A stretch of 64,000 nucleotides of DNA, taken from NCBI GenBank assembly GCA_040222875.1, contig JAVKCG010000008.1, positions 496,001-560,000 of the forward strand, read 5' to 3'. This document shows positions 1-8,658 of the stretch, piece after piece. Both the position numbers and the translations under genes were made by a program. Each line of letters opens with the position of its first letter. The first letter of the stretch is position 1. A model generated the notes under the pieces. The model was not told the DNA's origin. It saw only the letters and a list, made by a program, of their open reading frames with translations, and ran no database searches. Origin of the DNA: JAJCYL01 sp040222875. Lineage in GTDB: Bacteria; Bacteroidota; Bacteroidia; Cytophagales; Cyclobacteriaceae.

Positions 1-434
1 GCAAGAAATTTTGAAATCCGAATTGAATCATTCGGAAAATCGAAACCATTCGCAAGTTGTGACCTGAATGCAAGCGCAGAACTCCAAAATAGCTTTTTAG
101 AATCTGGAGATAGCTGATAGCCATATTTTGATGTGAAATCAATTTTATCATCACTCTTTCTCAGACTGTTATTACCAATTTTTGTTAGGCCATAAGCCAA
201 ATCCAGATTATTCTCCCAGTTTGATCTGTTTTTTACTCTGTGAGCATGAATTTTAACAAAACTGTTTAATGAAACAGAATTGTCACCACCTCCGGCCCAG
301 TTGCTTAAGCTAACCTGACTGAATGAAAAAGTTCCTTGTAATCCGGTATCCCAAATTTGGGTAGTATCTGCCTCCTGTGCTTTAACAATGACTGACATCA
401 TTAAGGCACTCATAAGTGCAATTGTAAATTTCAT
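1..434 (-). CDS. DUF3078-family exported protein (C-terminus outside window)
   Basis: The reading frame starts at an ATG and runs off the left edge, so only about 144 N-terminal residues are present. It opens with a signal peptide (Met-Lys-Phe, hydrophobic stretch, Ala-Gln-Glu). Then comes the block 'FSFSQVSLSNWAGGGDNSVS', followed by 'NNLDLAYGL' and 'KSDDKIDFTSKYG'. This order of motifs is what I know from the DUF3078 family of Bacteroidota, proteins of about 300 residues thought to form an outer-membrane barrel; their function is not established. It lies 22 bp downstream of the MscS gene on the same strand and could share its transcript. Confidence 0.75.
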   Translation of the reverse strand, partial: MKFTIALMSALMMSVIVKAQEADTTQIWDTGLQGTFSFSQVSLSNWAGGGDNSVSLNSFVKIHAHRVKNRSNWENNLDLAYGLTKIGNNSLRKSDDKIDFTSKYGYQLSPDSKKLFWSSALAFRSQLANGFDFPNDSIRISKFL

Positions 435-456
435 TTAATCGAAAAATTAGTTTTGA

Positions 457-1272
457 TTAAGATTTGTGAACATGAACATCTGTTTGTGGAAATGGTATAG
501 AGATACCTTTTTGATCGAAAGTCTTTTTCACATTTTCATGCATATCAAAATAAATACCCCAGTAATCAGATGCCTCACACCACACCCGCATAACAAAATT
601 TACGGAGCTATCTGCTAATTCTGATAGTGCAATAAATGGTTCAGGATCTTTTAATATTCTTTCGTCTTTTTCAATCAACTCCATTAGGGTGGTCTTGGCC
701 TTGTCGATGTCATCGCCATAACCAATTCCAAAAGTCATATCCACCCTTCGTTGAGGTTCCGTTGAGAAATTAGTTATGCTGCCATTTGAAAGTGATCCGT
801 TAGGGATAATAATGGTTTTGTTATCCGGTGTTTTCAATACTGAGTTAAATATCTGGATCTCCCTCACTGTTCCCTTGTGCCCCTGAGCATCAATGAAATC
901 CCCAACTCTATAAGGTTTAAATAATAATATCAACACACCACCAGCAAAATTTGCAAGACTGCCTTGTAAAGCCAATCCTACCGCCAAACCAGCCGCACCA
1001 AGTATCGCCACAAATGATGTCGTTTCGATCCCTACCATACCTGCAACACTTATCAGCAGAAGCGCCTTTAAGATCACTCCTAAAAGGCTGCATAAGAAAG
1101 TGGTGAGTGTTGAATCAGACTCCCGCCTATTGAGATTTTTCTTCAAAGCTCTTACTACTGCCCCAATAATCATCATACCAATGATTAAAGTGATTAGCGC
1201 TAAGGCCACTTTTGGAAGATATTCTATTGCCATCTCCCATATCTTAGTAGAATACTGTTCTAGGATCTCCAT
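457..1272 (-). CDS. mscS: Small-conductance mechanosensitive channel, MscS family
   Basis: 271 residues, close to the 286 of E. coli MscS. Two hydrophobic helices (about residues 20-42 and 60-85) are followed by the Gly/Ala-rich pore helix (about 88-112, 'GAAGLAVGLALQGSLANFAGG'-type packing) that lines the pore in this family. Then come the beta domain ('PYRVGDFID...GTVREI') and the cytoplasmic alpha/beta domain. The protein should form an inner-membrane heptamer that opens under membrane tension to release solutes on osmotic downshock (family knowledge). The start is an ATG and no better start lies upstream. It is transcribed with the DUF3078 gene 22 bp downstream; no regulatory site is visible. 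Confidence 0.93.
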   Translation of the reverse strand: MEILEQYSTKIWEMAIEYLPKVALALITLIIGMMIIGAVVRALKKNLNRRESDSTLTTFLCSLLGVILKALLLISVAGMVGIETTSFVAILGAAGLAVGLALQGSLANFAGGVLILLFKPYRVGDFIDAQGHKGTVREIQIFNSVLKTPDNKTIIIPNGSLSNGSITNFSTEPQRRVDMTFGIGYGDDIDKAKTTLMELIEKDERILKDPEPFIALSELADSSVNFVMRVWCEASDYWGIYFDMHENVKKTFDQKGISIPFPQTDVHVHKS

Positions 1273-1462
1273 TCTTCTTTGATTTAGATAATTGTTTCAG
1301 CCGCAAAAATGTAAACTATATGAACAAAATAGCAGTCAGATTGTTTCTTTTCGACCATTTTAATTATTCCGCCGACAAACACAATAAAATCTGGTTGAAT
1401 AAGATCAGTTTCTGAAGTCTGTGTTAATTACTAAATTCATTGGTGCGAATTAATTAATAGAA

Positions 1463-1744
1463 ATGGAAAAAGTAGGTCGAAATGAACCTTGCCCATGTGG
1501 CAGTGGCAAAAAGTATAAAAATTGCCATATGAATGCTGAGCAGAATAAAGGTGGAAAAAACAAAAGCCTGATAATAGGAGGTATATTAATCTTACTCCTT
1601 ATCATTGGAATTTTTGGGGCATATGTGAATTCACAACAGGCCGAAGTTGATAATGGCAGATTTACACCTGGCCCTCCACCCCCAGGCCAAGCGCCACCGG
1701 GTAAGGTATGGAGCTATGATCATGGTCATTGGCATGATGCTTAA
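1463..1744 (+). CDS. SEC-C motif membrane protein with proline-rich tail
   Basis: 93 residues. Residues 5-22 are a SEC-C zinc-binding motif ('NEPCPCGSGKKYKNCH'), the module found at the C-terminus of SecA and in many small proteins. One transmembrane helix follows (about 35-55), then a Pro-rich stretch (GPPPPGQAPPG) and an aromatic/His-rich end ('VWSYDHGHWHDA'). The N-terminal metal knuckle would be cytoplasmic and the tail extracytoplasmic if the helix inserts N-in. The ATG has no strong ribosome-binding site. The role is unknown; the zinc ligand pattern C-x-C-x8-C-H is complete. Confidence 0.8.
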   Translation: MEKVGRNEPCPCGSGKKYKNCHMNAEQNKGGKNKSLIIGGILILLLIIGIFGAYVNSQQAEVDNGRFTPGPPPPGQAPPGKVWSYDHGHWHDA

Positions 1745-1801
1745 ATTTTATATGCCAGGCACAGCAATAGTTATTAATTTCGCTATCTAAACAATTCTCG
1801 A

Positions 1802-1936
1802 ATGGACATATTTAATCCTGCAGTTACCAGTGGAGTAGACATTTTCGTCTACATCGTTATTGGCCTTATTTCATTTGTTTCCGCACTGCTTGCGGTAGAT
1901 GTCCGAAGGACGAAAGAGGGTTCAAAAGAAAAGTAA
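1802..1936 (+). CDS. Small single-span membrane protein (44 aa), hypothetical
   Basis: An ATG-initiated frame encodes 44 residues: a short polar N-terminus (MDIFNPAVTSGVD), one hydrophobic helix ('IFVYIVIGLISFVSALLAV') and a strongly basic C-terminus ('DVRRTKEGSKEK'). The layout obeys the positive-inside rule for N-out/C-in insertion. No homologue is recognised. It sits 57 bp after the SEC-C gene on the same strand and ends 9 bp from the opposing small frame at 1946-2050. Supported only by hydropathy and gap-filling. Confidence 0.45.
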   Translation: MDIFNPAVTSGVDIFVYIVIGLISFVSALLAVDVRRTKEGSKEK

Positions 1937-1945
1937 TCAACTTAG

Positions 1946-2050
1946 TTAAACGTGATCTCTCTCGTGATCACTTACTTTGTTGTTTGGTAAAATAAATGGG
2001 CAAATCATTGCTAAGCCAAACAGGACGAAAATTAGAATTAGTGCACTCAT
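1946..2050 (-). CDS. Very small membrane protein (34 aa), hypothetical
   Basis: An ATG frame of 34 residues: hydrophobic helix 'ALILIFVLFGLAMICPFIL' from residue 3, then a polar tail ending in 'HERDHV'. It resembles one-helix small proteins seen between genes in Bacteroidota, but no family is recognised. It lies 61 bp downstream of the polysaccharide export gene on the same strand and might be cotranscribed with it. It could be a chance frame. Confidence 0.35.
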   Translation of the reverse strand: MSALILIFVLFGLAMICPFILPNNKVSDHERDHV

Positions 2051-2111
2051 TGTTTTTCAAATCTTAGCTGACAAATATAGGCAAAAGGATTTCAAGAGAT
2101 GCCTGGTTTGT

Positions 2112-4754
2112 TTATTGAATTAATTGACTATTCACCAAAATTATTAAAGTTGTGAGGCTAGTCAATAATCCCAACACTTCACCAACAGATAATGGCCTTC
2201 TTTGTGGTCTGCTTGGTACTATTATTTCAGATCCTGGAGTAACGTCAGGATAATTATTAAAAAATAGCACCTTTCTTGTTCTGTTAGCCGAACCATTGGC
2301 CTCTACAATATATGATCTCCCTTTGCGGGCCGTTTCAGTAAAACCACCAGCCTGCGATACATAATCTTTAAATGAAAAGGCCTTGTCATAGCGGACCGTG
2401 ATTGGATATTGCAGTTCACCTCTCATTTTTACAGTTTGCAAAAATTTCGGTATCACTATTCTATCACCTTCATTCATTATCAGGTCGTACTTTGACCCTG
2501 GGTTTCTTAAAATTTGGTTCAAATCAATGCCAACCGACTCATGGGGTTTTAGTTCGACTCCTTGAAAGCGTCTATCTGAATTGGCCAAATCCTGGACTAA
2601 CTGCTCTCGAATTAGGTCAATATTGTCGTCATTTATCTTTAACTCTTCAGCCGCTAATAGCTGATTTTGAGATTCATTTTGGCTATCAATCTCTGAGCCT
2701 GTATCATTCTGGTATTCTCGTTCCTCCCTTGCCTTTCGAATCTTCAATAGTAAGTCATTTTGCTCTTCATCATCAAGGAAAAACTCAGTCCTCCTTTGAA
2801 GTGTAGCCCCGTTCACGTAAGCAAAGTTTGTGAGACCCCCGGCTCTTTTAATAACATCCGAAATTCTTTCGTTTTTCTTGCTGAGACTAAACTTGCCTGG
2901 GTAAAGAACCTCTCCTTCGACCTCCACGATGAGTTGCTTTTCGTATGAAGGAGACTTCCGAATTATTACCATATCGAAGGGCATCAATTCAAAACTTGAA
3001 GCCTCTGGCCCAATACTTAAATCTTTGTTGATTGAGAAATTATAAATCTCCGCTGTATTTACGGCCACACCTTGCTCATCTAAAATTCTTCTTGAAACTT
3101 CAATTTCTGCTTGACTAGCAGATTGTTTTAGGCCACCTGCGAGTATTAGTAGGTCCTCAACTGCCAAGCCCGAAACGAATGGGAATTCCCCAGGATTATT
3201 TACTTCACCGTCAATATACAGCATGAAATCTTCCCTCAGGTCGAAGATGGATTTAATCTCAACTAGATCTTCGTTTTGCAGTGGGATGTCATCCTCAGTT
3301 CCATTTAAAATATTGCTTGCATTGAATTCCTGACTTGTGAGTGTAAAATCACTGTTCATTCTAACCAATACCCCTCTGGCCGCAAAGGCATCGCCCCGTA
3401 ATCCGTCAGCTTTTTCTATTAGACCCTTTAAGGTAAGCCCATCAGTTAATTCAAATTCTCCCTCCCGATTAACTGCACCATTTATTTGCACCCTATTAAG
3501 ATACCTATCATTGATTGGTAGCACCTCAAAAGAATCGCCTGAGCTCATGTCGAAAGAATCGTAATCAGTGCTATTAACAGTAATAATGGTCTTTCCGGAG
3601 CCGGTATTTCGAGATAGGCTTAAAAAAGAATAGTAAGCGTTTTCAGAAAAACCGCCAGCATATTCGATCATTTTACCAAGGCTTTCTTCTCCGATCGATT
3701 CAAAAATACCGGGCCTCTTCACCTCTCCCTTTATAGTTATCCGCTCTTGATATGGCTTGACAATAATGACATCCTGATCTTGCAAAATAATGTTTTGCTC
3801 TTGGGCCCCGTTAACTATGTAATCGTATACATCAAGGGTTGACTTTTTTACACCGTTCCTATATAGGTCGATTTTTCTGAGAGAGCCATTTTCTGTCGGC
3901 CCTCCAGTAAAATACAAGGCATTAAAAATCGTAGAAAGAGATGATAGATTGTACGAACCTGGGTTAACCACTTCTCCAACTACATTCACCTTTATGCTCC
4001 TTAAATTTCCAAGGGTGAGTTGCACATAAGTATTTGGCGGTTGGCCATCCCGGCTAACCAGGCCGGCATATATTTTAGATAATCTGCTTTTAGCTCTACT
4101 CGTGGCTTCTTCTACCGATAATCCGCTTAGATACAGAGGTCCCAGGTTTGGAATTCGGATATAGCCATCCGGGCTTAATATTTCCTGGTAAGTTTGCTCA
4201 GACGCACCCCAAACATCAATAACGACTTCATCTCCGGGGCCGATTTGATAATTTTTAGGTGTTGCCAAATTCAAACTTGGCTCAAATGAAAGGTTGGCAT
4301 TTTTGAATAAATCCATGCCAAATATTTTCAATTGGGCTTTCTGAACTGAATCTGGTAATAGCAGGTCATCAAACATTGATAAATCTGGCGGTCTTTGATC
4401 AAGATTACTGGTATTTAAATCATCTACATTTTGTCTTGAATCAGTTTCACTACCTAACTCTTGCATCCTTTGTCGCAACTTTGAAATTTCTGAGGGCGGT
4501 AGGCCACGTTGCCTGGCTATTACCTCAAACTGTTGTTGGGTCATCCCCGAATTTTCAGCTTGCCTGGCGAATGATTGGATTTGTTCATCGCTTAATTCAT
4601 CTACTTTAATTTGACTTAAGTCATTTGCTGACAGACTGGGAGTTTGTGCTGAAATAGAACCTGGGTGACTGAAAAGGACTATGGTCAGAAAAAAAATGGA
4701 AACGAATTTGAGTGGATTCAAATCTAAAGACTGTTTGAGTTTCAAAAAACGCAC
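2112..4754 (-). CDS. Polysaccharide export protein with poly_export and six SLBB domains
   Basis: 880 residues with a cleavable signal peptide (about 1-36, ending ISAQ; no lipobox Cys). A helical stretch (about 40-110) precedes the poly_export domain ('YQIGPGDEVVIDVWG', about 165-240). Six SLBB-type beta-grasp repeats follow, each marked by a G-E/A-V-x(2-3)-P/E-G core (VGEVVNPG, KGEVKRPG, NGAVNREG, DGEVNNPG, EGEVLYPG, RGELQYP). A hydrophobic helix ends the protein (about 850-875). The family is the Wza-like channel for capsule or exopolysaccharide export. It is much longer than Wza (about 380 residues), as usual for Bacteroidota members. No tyrosine-kinase co-polymerase or glycosyltransferase cluster is adjacent, so the partner must be elsewhere. 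Confidence 0.88.
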   Translation of the reverse strand: MRFLKLKQSLDLNPLKFVSIFFLTIVLFSHPGSISAQTPSLSANDLSQIKVDELSDEQIQSFARQAENSGMTQQQFEVIARQRGLPPSEISKLRQRMQELGSETDSRQNVDDLNTSNLDQRPPDLSMFDDLLLPDSVQKAQLKIFGMDLFKNANLSFEPSLNLATPKNYQIGPGDEVVIDVWGASEQTYQEILSPDGYIRIPNLGPLYLSGLSVEEATSRAKSRLSKIYAGLVSRDGQPPNTYVQLTLGNLRSIKVNVVGEVVNPGSYNLSSLSTIFNALYFTGGPTENGSLRKIDLYRNGVKKSTLDVYDYIVNGAQEQNIILQDQDVIIVKPYQERITIKGEVKRPGIFESIGEESLGKMIEYAGGFSENAYYSFLSLSRNTGSGKTIITVNSTDYDSFDMSSGDSFEVLPINDRYLNRVQINGAVNREGEFELTDGLTLKGLIEKADGLRGDAFAARGVLVRMNSDFTLTSQEFNASNILNGTEDDIPLQNEDLVEIKSIFDLREDFMLYIDGEVNNPGEFPFVSGLAVEDLLILAGGLKQSASQAEIEVSRRILDEQGVAVNTAEIYNFSINKDLSIGPEASSFELMPFDMVIIRKSPSYEKQLIVEVEGEVLYPGKFSLSKKNERISDVIKRAGGLTNFAYVNGATLQRRTEFFLDDEEQNDLLLKIRKAREEREYQNDTGSEIDSQNESQNQLLAAEELKINDDNIDLIREQLVQDLANSDRRFQGVELKPHESVGIDLNQILRNPGSKYDLIMNEGDRIVIPKFLQTVKMRGELQYPITVRYDKAFSFKDYVSQAGGFTETARKGRSYIVEANGSANRTRKVLFFNNYPDVTPGSEIIVPSRPQRRPLSVGEVLGLLTSLTTLIILVNSQLIQ

Positions 4755-4848
4755 AAAGTTATCATTTATTTAGAGTTGTTAGTTGTTGAATCACATTGAG
4801 GAATTTTTTTGAATGGGAATTAATATAATTTTACAGCTCACATTTTAT

Positions 4849-4923
4849 CGGGATGTGGCGCAGTCCGGTTAGCGCACCACTTTAGGGTAGTGGGGGCCGC
4901 TGGTTCGAATCCAGTCATCCCGA
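4849..4923 (+). tRNA. tRNA-Pro (anticodon AGG)
   Basis: A 75-nt cloverleaf folds without mismatch in the acceptor stem (CGGGATG/CATCCCG), D stem (GCGC/GCGC), anticodon stem (CCACT/AGTGG) and T stem (GCTGG/CCAGT, loop TTCGAAT). The seven-base anticodon loop TTAGGGT puts AGG at positions 34-36. C1:G72 and A73 are the known identity marks of bacterial tRNA-Pro. CCA is not encoded. The A at position 34 is unusual for bacterial proline tRNAs. Confidence 0.93.
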
Positions 4924-4931
4924 CAAATTAT

Positions 4932-6182
4932 TTAGTTTCCTTCGGCATCTACAGCATCCATTGCCCTAAGTCGCTGTAATAAAGTTGGGTGCGAGTAGTG
5001 CACAAAAACGTATGCCGGATGCGGCATTAGATTTGACAGGTTGTCCGAGGTTAATTTCTTCAAAGCCGTTTGCAAAGGTGTCTTCGCATAGGTTCTTACG
5101 GCATATTCATCCGCTTCATACTCATTTTTTCTGCTGAAGATGTTTTGAAGCAAGCCTGTTATTGTACTCAATGGGGAATATAAAATACCGAAAGCAAGCA
5201 TATTGAGGTGTAAAGCTGTTGTTTGTCCACCTAGTGCCCAGGAAACTTCACTGTTGTTAATCATCAAAGAAAACAGATAGAGCAGCAATCCGATTTGGAG
5301 AATTGAAAATATCATGGAGTAGATGATATGGTTTTTCTTGTAGTGTCCTGCCTCATGTGCCAAAACTGCAACTAATTCCTCCTGTGTATGGTTTTCTATC
5401 AAGGTATCATACAACACTATTTTTTTCTTTTTTCCGAAACCAGAAAAGAATGCATTGGCTTTAGCAGACCTTTTTGATCCATCAATCACGAAAATATTGG
5501 TGAGTGGGAAATTAACTTTTGAGGCATAGCTCTGAATTGCCTGACGCAATGCGCCATCTTCAAGCGGTATGAGTTTATTGAATAGCGGAAGGATTAGTGA
5601 GGTATAAAACATATTCATCCCAATCATGAATAGTGATATAATTACCCAGAAAAATACCCAAAAACCCGTACCATAAAACATTACTAAAAAGATAAGAACC
5701 GAAAGCAAAATGCCGCCAATTAATGCTGTAATTGCGTACCCTTTCAGTTTATCAAGAATAAAAGTTTTGACGGTCGTTTTGTTGAAGCCGTATTTTTCTT
5801 CAATCACGAATGTTGAATAAATTTGAAACGGCAAGGAAATGATGTCGCTGGCTATGAAGATCACTCCAAAAAACATCAAAGTCCTGAGAGGGTTGAATGC
5901 CGCATATTGCCGCAGGAAGTCATCAAGCCAACCAAAACCCCCGCTCAATAGCATCACCAACAGAATTATAAAGCTGAAGCTTGATGTAAGAATAGAAAAG
6001 CGTTCTATTTCGGCTTGATATCGCTGAGACTTTTCATACTTCGCTTCATCATAAATACCTTCCAGTTCTTTCGGAATAGTTTCTTGTCTGTTCTGCGAAT
6101 TAAGAAATGATAAAATTCTTTCAATCACAAAATCAATTGAAACAATACCGACCATTAAATAGAGAAGGGCTTCTGGAGACAT
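4932..6182 (-). CDS. M48 family membrane metalloprotease (Ste24/CAAX protease type)
   Basis: 416 residues, the size of Ste24-type CAAX proteases. Several transmembrane helices (first about 3-20, then about 65-85, 100-120, 150-200) precede the zinc site HEAGH (about residue 276). The second part of the site is 'NEYEADEYA' (about residue 352), whose Glu is the third ligand. 'NAFFSGFGKKKKIVLYDTL' just before HExxH is the classic M48 substrate groove segment. The enzyme should cut peptides at the inner membrane; in bacteria members of this family act in membrane-protein quality control. It reads toward tRNA-Pro on the opposite strand, ending 9 bp from it. Confidence 0.9.
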   Translation of the reverse strand: MSPEALLYLMVGIVSIDFVIERILSFLNSQNRQETIPKELEGIYDEAKYEKSQRYQAEIERFSILTSSFSFIILLVMLLSGGFGWLDDFLRQYAAFNPLRTLMFFGVIFIASDIISLPFQIYSTFVIEEKYGFNKTTVKTFILDKLKGYAITALIGGILLSVLIFLVMFYGTGFWVFFWVIISLFMIGMNMFYTSLILPLFNKLIPLEDGALRQAIQSYASKVNFPLTNIFVIDGSKRSAKANAFFSGFGKKKKIVLYDTLIENHTQEELVAVLAHEAGHYKKNHIIYSMIFSILQIGLLLYLFSLMINNSEVSWALGGQTTALHLNMLAFGILYSPLSTITGLLQNIFSRKNEYEADEYAVRTYAKTPLQTALKKLTSDNLSNLMPHPAYVFVHYSHPTLLQRLRAMDAVDAEGN

Positions 6183-6281
6183 TGACAGTCAATTTTGAAC
6201 TTCCTGTTAGATTATTTTGTAATAACTAGTGAACGCAAAGTTAGTTCAGGCCTAAATAGCATTCTTTTAAAGAGAGAAACA

Positions 6282-6473
6282 ATGAGTGACAAAAATGACA
6301 AGCCAAAGGTGAACGCTGAATTGGAAGGGTTTAATATCAAAATTGACTCTTTTGGTGAAGTAAAAACATCATTTGATGTGGACGAATTAAATGTTTTTCT
6401 CAACCGGAATGTGGAAGACAAGAAATTGAAGAATAGAAAGGATATCGACGATTTGAAAAAGCCAAAGAATTAG
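6282..6473 (+). CDS. Small acidic/basic hypothetical protein (63 aa)
   Basis: The ATG is preceded by a purine-rich AGAGAGAAAC that may serve as ribosome-binding site; an in-frame TTG start 87 bp upstream would add a peptide with no signal-like or conserved look and is not preferred. The product is hydrophilic, with a beta-like centre ('EGFNIKIDSFGEVKTSFDVDELNVFLN') and a Lys-rich tail. I do not recognise the family. It overlaps the stop of the convergent PspC gene by 4 bp. Confidence 0.6.
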   Translation: MSDKNDKPKVNAELEGFNIKIDSFGEVKTSFDVDELNVFLNRNVEDKKLKNRKDIDDLKKPKN

Positions 6474-6655
6474 CGTTGCGGCATAATAACCCACAAAATC
6501 AAATAAACTATTACCCCTGAAAATGCGGTAAAGATTGTTAATAATGAGTAAAGCAGTCTTACCAATGTATAATCCCACCCGAAGTAATCAGCAAGCCCAC
6601 CGCATACACCCGCAATGACTTTATTTGGAGATCTCGTAAGTTTTTGTGCACTCAT
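6470..6655 (-). CDS. PspC domain protein
   Basis: 61 residues made up almost entirely of a PspC domain: 'KLTRSPNKVIAGVCGGLADYFG' followed by a transmembrane helix (about 32-57, 'LLYSLLTIFTAFSGVIVYLILWVIMP'). PspC proteins take part in the phage-shock envelope stress response (E. coli), but in Bacteroidota they often stand alone with an unclear role. No pspA or pspB lies nearby. The ATG start fits the family's usual N-terminus. Confidence 0.87.
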   Translation of the reverse strand: MSAQKLTRSPNKVIAGVCGGLADYFGWDYTLVRLLYSLLTIFTAFSGVIVYLILWVIMPQR

Positions 6656-6697
6656 GTCCCTTTTTTATTTCAAATATAAAAATGAGCGAGTGCTATT

Positions 6698-7237
6698 TTA
6701 AGAAACAGCTTTTAGAATCCTATTCACCTGCTTTTCATGATGCGATTGGTGGGCGATCATCGAATCGATAGCCTGATTGAGTTTGAGCCGACCAAAAATT
6801 GGATGCTTGAAAACGGCAAGGTTCTGATTTTCTTCGGGGAATTCGTTGATGAGCTCACGCCATTTAAGTCTCAATTCGTCCCATTCAGTTTTAATCGATT
6901 CAAGAGAGCCTTGGTCAGAAGGCTGTTTTAAAACAGCAGGCATTTTGTAGCGAATTGGGGAGTAAAGTAATGTTTTCATGGCCAGTACTCTCAATGGTGC
7001 TGTAAAGTCAGCCTTTGGAATGCCTCCAAAATGTAGCTTTTTCTTTATATAGCCCAATGTACCCTCTTCCGCTCCCTTTACATGGTTAAGCACCTGGATA
7101 ATATTCCATGAATCAGTAGTTGGCTTTTTGTCATGAAGGTCTACCGGAAAGCTTTCAATTTTGGAGATAATTGCCAAATTATCCTTTTCCAGTTGATTGT
7201 ACTTTTCAAGTAATTTTTGATTGATATTCATTGCCAT
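6698..7237 (-). CDS. DinB-like metal-binding four-helix protein
   Basis: 179 residues, the usual length of DinB/YfiT-like proteins. The three expected metal-binding histidines can be picked out: H52 in 'VLNHVKGAEEG' and the cluster H163/H166/H167 in 'IAHQSHHEKQ'. Family members are four-helix bundles acting as thiol-dependent transferases or with unknown activity. A second in-frame ATG lies two codons inside the first, so the exact start is uncertain. It is divergent from the antiporter gene; no operon partner. Confidence 0.78.
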   Translation of the reverse strand: MAMNINQKLLEKYNQLEKDNLAIISKIESFPVDLHDKKPTTDSWNIIQVLNHVKGAEEGTLGYIKKKLHFGGIPKADFTAPLRVLAMKTLLYSPIRYKMPAVLKQPSDQGSLESIKTEWDELRLKWRELINEFPEENQNLAVFKHPIFGRLKLNQAIDSMIAHQSHHEKQVNRILKAVS

Positions 7238-7289
7238 TAAAAGTACAACTTGTACTTAGCCCATACAAAAAGCCCTTGTGTTATCCTTT

Positions 7290-7320
7290 TTGAAGGTTTG
7301 ATTGGATTATATTAGCTTTG
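7290..7320 (+). promoter_or_regulatory. Candidate Bacteroidota-type promoter for the antiporter gene
   Basis: TTG (7290-7292), a 20-bp spacer and TAGCTTTG (7313-7320) match the Bacteroidota housekeeping consensus TTG-N19/20-TAnnTTTG. It lies about 50 bp before the antiporter ATG. Pattern match only. Confidence 0.45.
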
Positions 7321-7368
7321 GTTATGAGAACCAAGGCACTAAAAATCAACCTATAGAGCATCTGCCTA

Positions 7369-8658
7369 ATGACATTTGAAACCCTCGATGTCCTGACCTT
7401 ATTCATTTTTCTGGCAGGGTTCTTTCTCTTCATTAATATCCACTTTTTAAAGCTCCCCTCATCAATTGGTTTGATGATAATGGCTTTGACGTTGTCCTTG
7501 GCAATACTCGGATGTGGTCTGTTAATACCAGGCTTTCAAGAGACTACTTTCCGAATACTAGAAGAGTTTGAATACCGCGAAGTAATTTTCGAAGTCATAC
7601 TAACGTTTCAGCTTTTTGCAGGTGCGCTACACATTGATTTTAAGCGACTAGCGGAAGAAAAAGGCCCAGTTCTAATACTGGCTGTTTTTGGTGTGATCAT
7701 TTCAACGGTGGTAACAGGTGTTGGCACTTATTATATCCTCAATTGGATAGGGCTTCATCTTGACCTAATCTATTGCCTCGTTTTTGGTGCGTTGATCGCC
7801 CCAACTGATCCCATCGCAGTTATCTCAACAATCAAAAGGTACAATATTTCCGAAAAAATGGAAATTAGAATTGCCGGAGAGTCACTATTTAATGACGGAA
7901 TTGCGGTTGTTGTTGCACTTGCCCTACTTGAACTGGAAACCGAGGAGATCGACCATATTATTCACATGCGGGATTTGGTCTGGATATTCATAAAAGATAT
8001 ATCAGGAGGGGTGATTATAGGGGTGATATTAGGTTACACCTGCTTCAAGCTTCTTGAATTTATAGATAACGACCAATCAGAGTTAGAAATTCTGGTAACA
8101 GTAGCACTTTTGATGACATCCACACAGCTTGCGCATTGGGAACATCTTGAGGTTTCAGGCAAGCAGGCTGCGGTTGTAATGGGTTTGATAGTTGGAAATG
8201 AAGGGAAGACCGATAAACTTGTAGGTGCTGCCAGTGATTATGTTTTCAAATTCTGGCATTTGATGGAGCAAAGTTTCAATGCTATTCTCTATGTGCTTAT
8301 CGGCATGGAAATGCTGATAATACCTCTGCATCTTAATTATTTCAGTGCAGGGTTTTTTGCGTTTGTAATTGTATTGTTCGCCAGATGGCTTGGGGTTTTT
8401 GTACCAATCAAAGCACTTTCTTATAAACATAAATTTGACCCGAAAACGATCCCAATTATGGCATGGGGTAGTTTACGTGGAGGCATTCCTGTGGCGCTGT
8501 CCTTGACACTACCCGAATTTGAAGGGAAAAACCTTGTGATTACACTTACCTACGTAGTTGTAGTGGTTTCGATACTGTACCAGGGGCTTACAGTTAACTA
8601 TATGCTAAAGAATATGGTGGGCAGAAGACCAATTATTGAAGATGAGAAGAAGAAGTAG
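7369..8658 (+). CDS. Na+/H+ antiporter, CPA1 (NhaP-like) family
   Basis: 429 residues, about 12 transmembrane helices. CPA1 signatures are present: 'GALIAPTDPIAVIS' (about 140-153), 'GESLFNDGIAVVVAL' (about 168-182, with the ND ion-binding pair) and 'WGSLRGGIPVALSLTLP' (about 365-381). The protein should exchange external protons for internal Na+ or K+ at the inner membrane. A promoter-like sequence precedes it. Its last 26 bp overlap the convergent ExbD gene. A C-terminal cytoplasmic regulatory domain is absent, as usual for short bacterial members. Confidence 0.92.
   Translation: MTFETLDVLTLFIFLAGFFLFINIHFLKLPSSIGLMIMALTLSLAILGCGLLIPGFQETTFRILEEFEYREVIFEVILTFQLFAGALHIDFKRLAEEKGPVLILAVFGVIISTVVTGVGTYYILNWIGLHLDLIYCLVFGALIAPTDPIAVISTIKRYNISEKMEIRIAGESLFNDGIAVVVALALLELETEEIDHIIHMRDLVWIFIKDISGGVIIGVILGYTCFKLLEFIDNDQSELEILVTVALLMTSTQLAHWEHLEVSGKQAAVVMGLIVGNEGKTDKLVGAASDYVFKFWHLMEQSFNAILYVLIGMEMLIIPLHLNYFSAGFFAFVIVLFARWLGVFVPIKALSYKHKFDPKTIPIMAWGSLRGGIPVALSLTLPEFEGKNLVITLTYVVVVVSILYQGLTVNYMLKNMVGRRPIIEDEKKK

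Noticed and set aside
6195..6473. Longer 92-residue form of the small protein before PspC
   Set aside because: It needs a TTG start inside the M48/small-gene gap; the ATG at 6282 has a purine-rich site before it.
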